From the NCBI GenBank assembly GCA_020650975.1, contig JAIPMN010009696.1:1-32528 (forward strand): a stretch of DNA of 32,528 nt, read 5' to 3'. Below the pieces are notes generated by a model. It was not told where the DNA came from. It did not search any database and was given only the letters and a program-made list of their open reading frames with translations. The stretch is from Apostichopus californicus (lineage: Eukaryota > Echinodermata > Holothuroidea > Aspidochirotida > Stichopodidae). Both the position numbers and the translations under genes were made by a program. Every line of letters starts with the position of its first letter. Within the stretch, counting starts at the first letter, position 1. Below are positions 31,143 to 32,528 of the stretch, in pieces.

Positions 31143-32528
31143 CTGTGGATTTAAACAGTATTATATTGAGCATTGCTCCTTGTGTTGAAATGGTAATAAG
31201 GCTGCTGGTAGAGCACAAGTGCAGTTTAACTTGTTCCTGTATGCCTCATTATTTTAGATATATTATTGTGTGAGACCCATCCCTTTATAAAGGGAATACT
31301 GCAGAAATATACTGAATCAAATTGTTTACACTACAGGCTCTTAGCTTCCCAGCTGGGAACAGAAGTGAAACAGCTTGTTGGTGTAGATCCAGGTAACCAA
31401 AGCCCATGGGTGGGTTGAAAAGATTGAACAAACAGTGGTACATGTAGACATCCACCTTCAGTAACATATGCATGCACAAATGTACAAGATATCGACATTG
31501 CAATTGTTCTTGATTGCCATCAAAACCAAAGAATTCAGTTACTTCAAGACCAACATGTGATGCTACCATTTTCTTACAATCACAAAACTGTAGCTTCTCC
31601 TGATCAAACTAACAGAACAAATCCTATATATGTGAAGCCACTTGGGTCTGACTAAAACAATATTAATATGAGACACACCAGTTTCAAATCCCGAGACAAA
31701 ATCTACACTGTAAGGTTATATCAGTTTGATAGTTCTCATATTGGCAATGTGATGTTAGTCAAAGTACTGAATTAAAATTGCTGCAATAATCCTGCAAAAA
31801 TTCAATAGATCAAGAGCAAGGAGAGGGGAAGGAGACTTTCAATGGAAATGAAGATGCTGGTATTGTAATTATCCTATCACTTACCAAGAAGAGAATGCTT
31901 GATATGTTAATCCATAATTATCAGACAGTATGGATTTGAAATTATTGATCAAGAAACGAAGTGTTTCTTACTGCTATATGAATTTAGAAAAGAGGTATTT
32001 AGCTAGCTGAATAGTAATCTGAGCAATTAATAGACAATGTGAGAGGTATTTGAAACTTATCATACTGTGGATGTAAGACTTTCATGATGCGATTTTCTTG
32101 TACTTGCAATAAACAAAGATAGGTCATATTTTGGGCTAATAAGGGCAACTCTTTGGCTAGTACAAAGATGGAAAAAATGGCAAAGTAGACCTGAAATACA
32201 TTCAAGACTAATACATTCAATCATTCAAGACATAAATTCATTCAAAATTAATAATTTCGCATTACTTAGATATTGTCAAAACTTTTATAATAATCAGCAT
32301 CGGCTTGCCTGGGCAAGATGTATTTCAAATTGCCACTGAAATGAAAGAAAAATTATGCACCATTTTTTTTTTTTTTTAAATCTGATACCAAGTTCAATAG
32401 ATGAGAATACATGACATCTTTCATACGGAGAGCCAAACGTTCCATAAATGTCGAAAAAGAAAGTGAAGTGTCCAATTCGATATCAACATGTTACAATTCG
32501 ATATCAGCATGTTACAATTCCATATTGA
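31143..32528 (-). other. Region expected to hold the 5' exon(s) of the CYLD-like gene; none established
   Basis: Two weak candidates are visible on the minus strand. One is a frame open for about 110 codons (about 31603-31285) behind the acceptor tttgatcag, with no recognisable domain and no obvious in-phase donor. The other is a short ATG frame at 32445-32389 (MERLALRMKDVMYSHLLNL) ending at a possible donor TTG|gtatca. Neither ends in the phase needed to reach the Death-domain exon directly (both phase 0), so I do not add them to the model. Confidence 0.3.
32473..32520 (+). repeat. 21-bp tandem repeat at the window end
   Basis: caattcgatatcaacatgtta (32473-32493) is followed by a copy with one change (32494-32514) and the start of a third (caattc at 32515). 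The period is 21 bp. Confidence 0.85.

Noticed and set aside
31681..31700. tRNA-like string (gtttcaaatcccgagac)
   Set aside because: It resembles a T-arm but there is no matching acceptor stem, D-arm or anticodon arm nearby on either strand.

Overview
This is animal genomic DNA, not a prokaryotic or viral segment. It is AT-rich, and its conserved protein segments are broken into short in-phase blocks bounded by GT...AG introns. There are many MITE-like inverted-repeat elements and degenerate interspersed repeats. The gene content and repeat style (TTAAAGG-ended MITEs, 'tgacctttgacctcc' repeats, 'aggcctaacgtta' palindromes) suggest an invertebrate deuterostome, most likely an echinoderm such as a sea cucumber or sea urchin. 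That placement is inference, since no species marker was seen.

Layout. Bases 1-4018 are intergenic sequence or the 5' part of the first gene. They hold a 179-bp MITE-like element (727-905), a hammerhead-like motif at a probable retroelement 3' end (about 2925-2965), and an AT microsatellite hairpin (about 3000-3090). A plus-strand gene at 4080-6043 (two coding exons) encodes a NEURL2-type protein: a Neuralized (NHR) domain plus a C-terminal SOCS box, i.e. a substrate receptor of a Cullin-5 E3 ubiquitin ligase. Bases 6044-11282 hold only 3'UTR or intergenic sequence. From 31142 down to 11283 on the minus strand lies most of a CYLD-type deubiquitinase in ten supported coding exons with matching phases. 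The visible part encodes about 836 residues and ends at a genuine stop. Bases 31143-32528 should contain the remaining 5' end, but no exon there could be established.

The CYLD homologue is the main item of interest. Its USP core is intact: the catalytic Cys, His and Asp all fall in CYLD signature motifs, and the CYLD-specific zinc-binding insert is present. Two things differ from vertebrate CYLD. The most upstream supported exon encodes a Death domain and joins in phase to the exon for the last CAP-Gly domain, with no sign of the first two CAP-Gly domains. After the point where vertebrate CYLD ends, the last exon continues for about 220 residues of low-complexity, polar sequence containing a diverged internal duplication. 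This predicts a deubiquitinase built into Death-domain signalling rather than tethered through CAP-Gly and TRAF contacts.

The two genes are convergent (tail to tail) and both act in ubiquitin signalling, one conjugating and one deconjugating. This is probably coincidental unless the linkage proves conserved.
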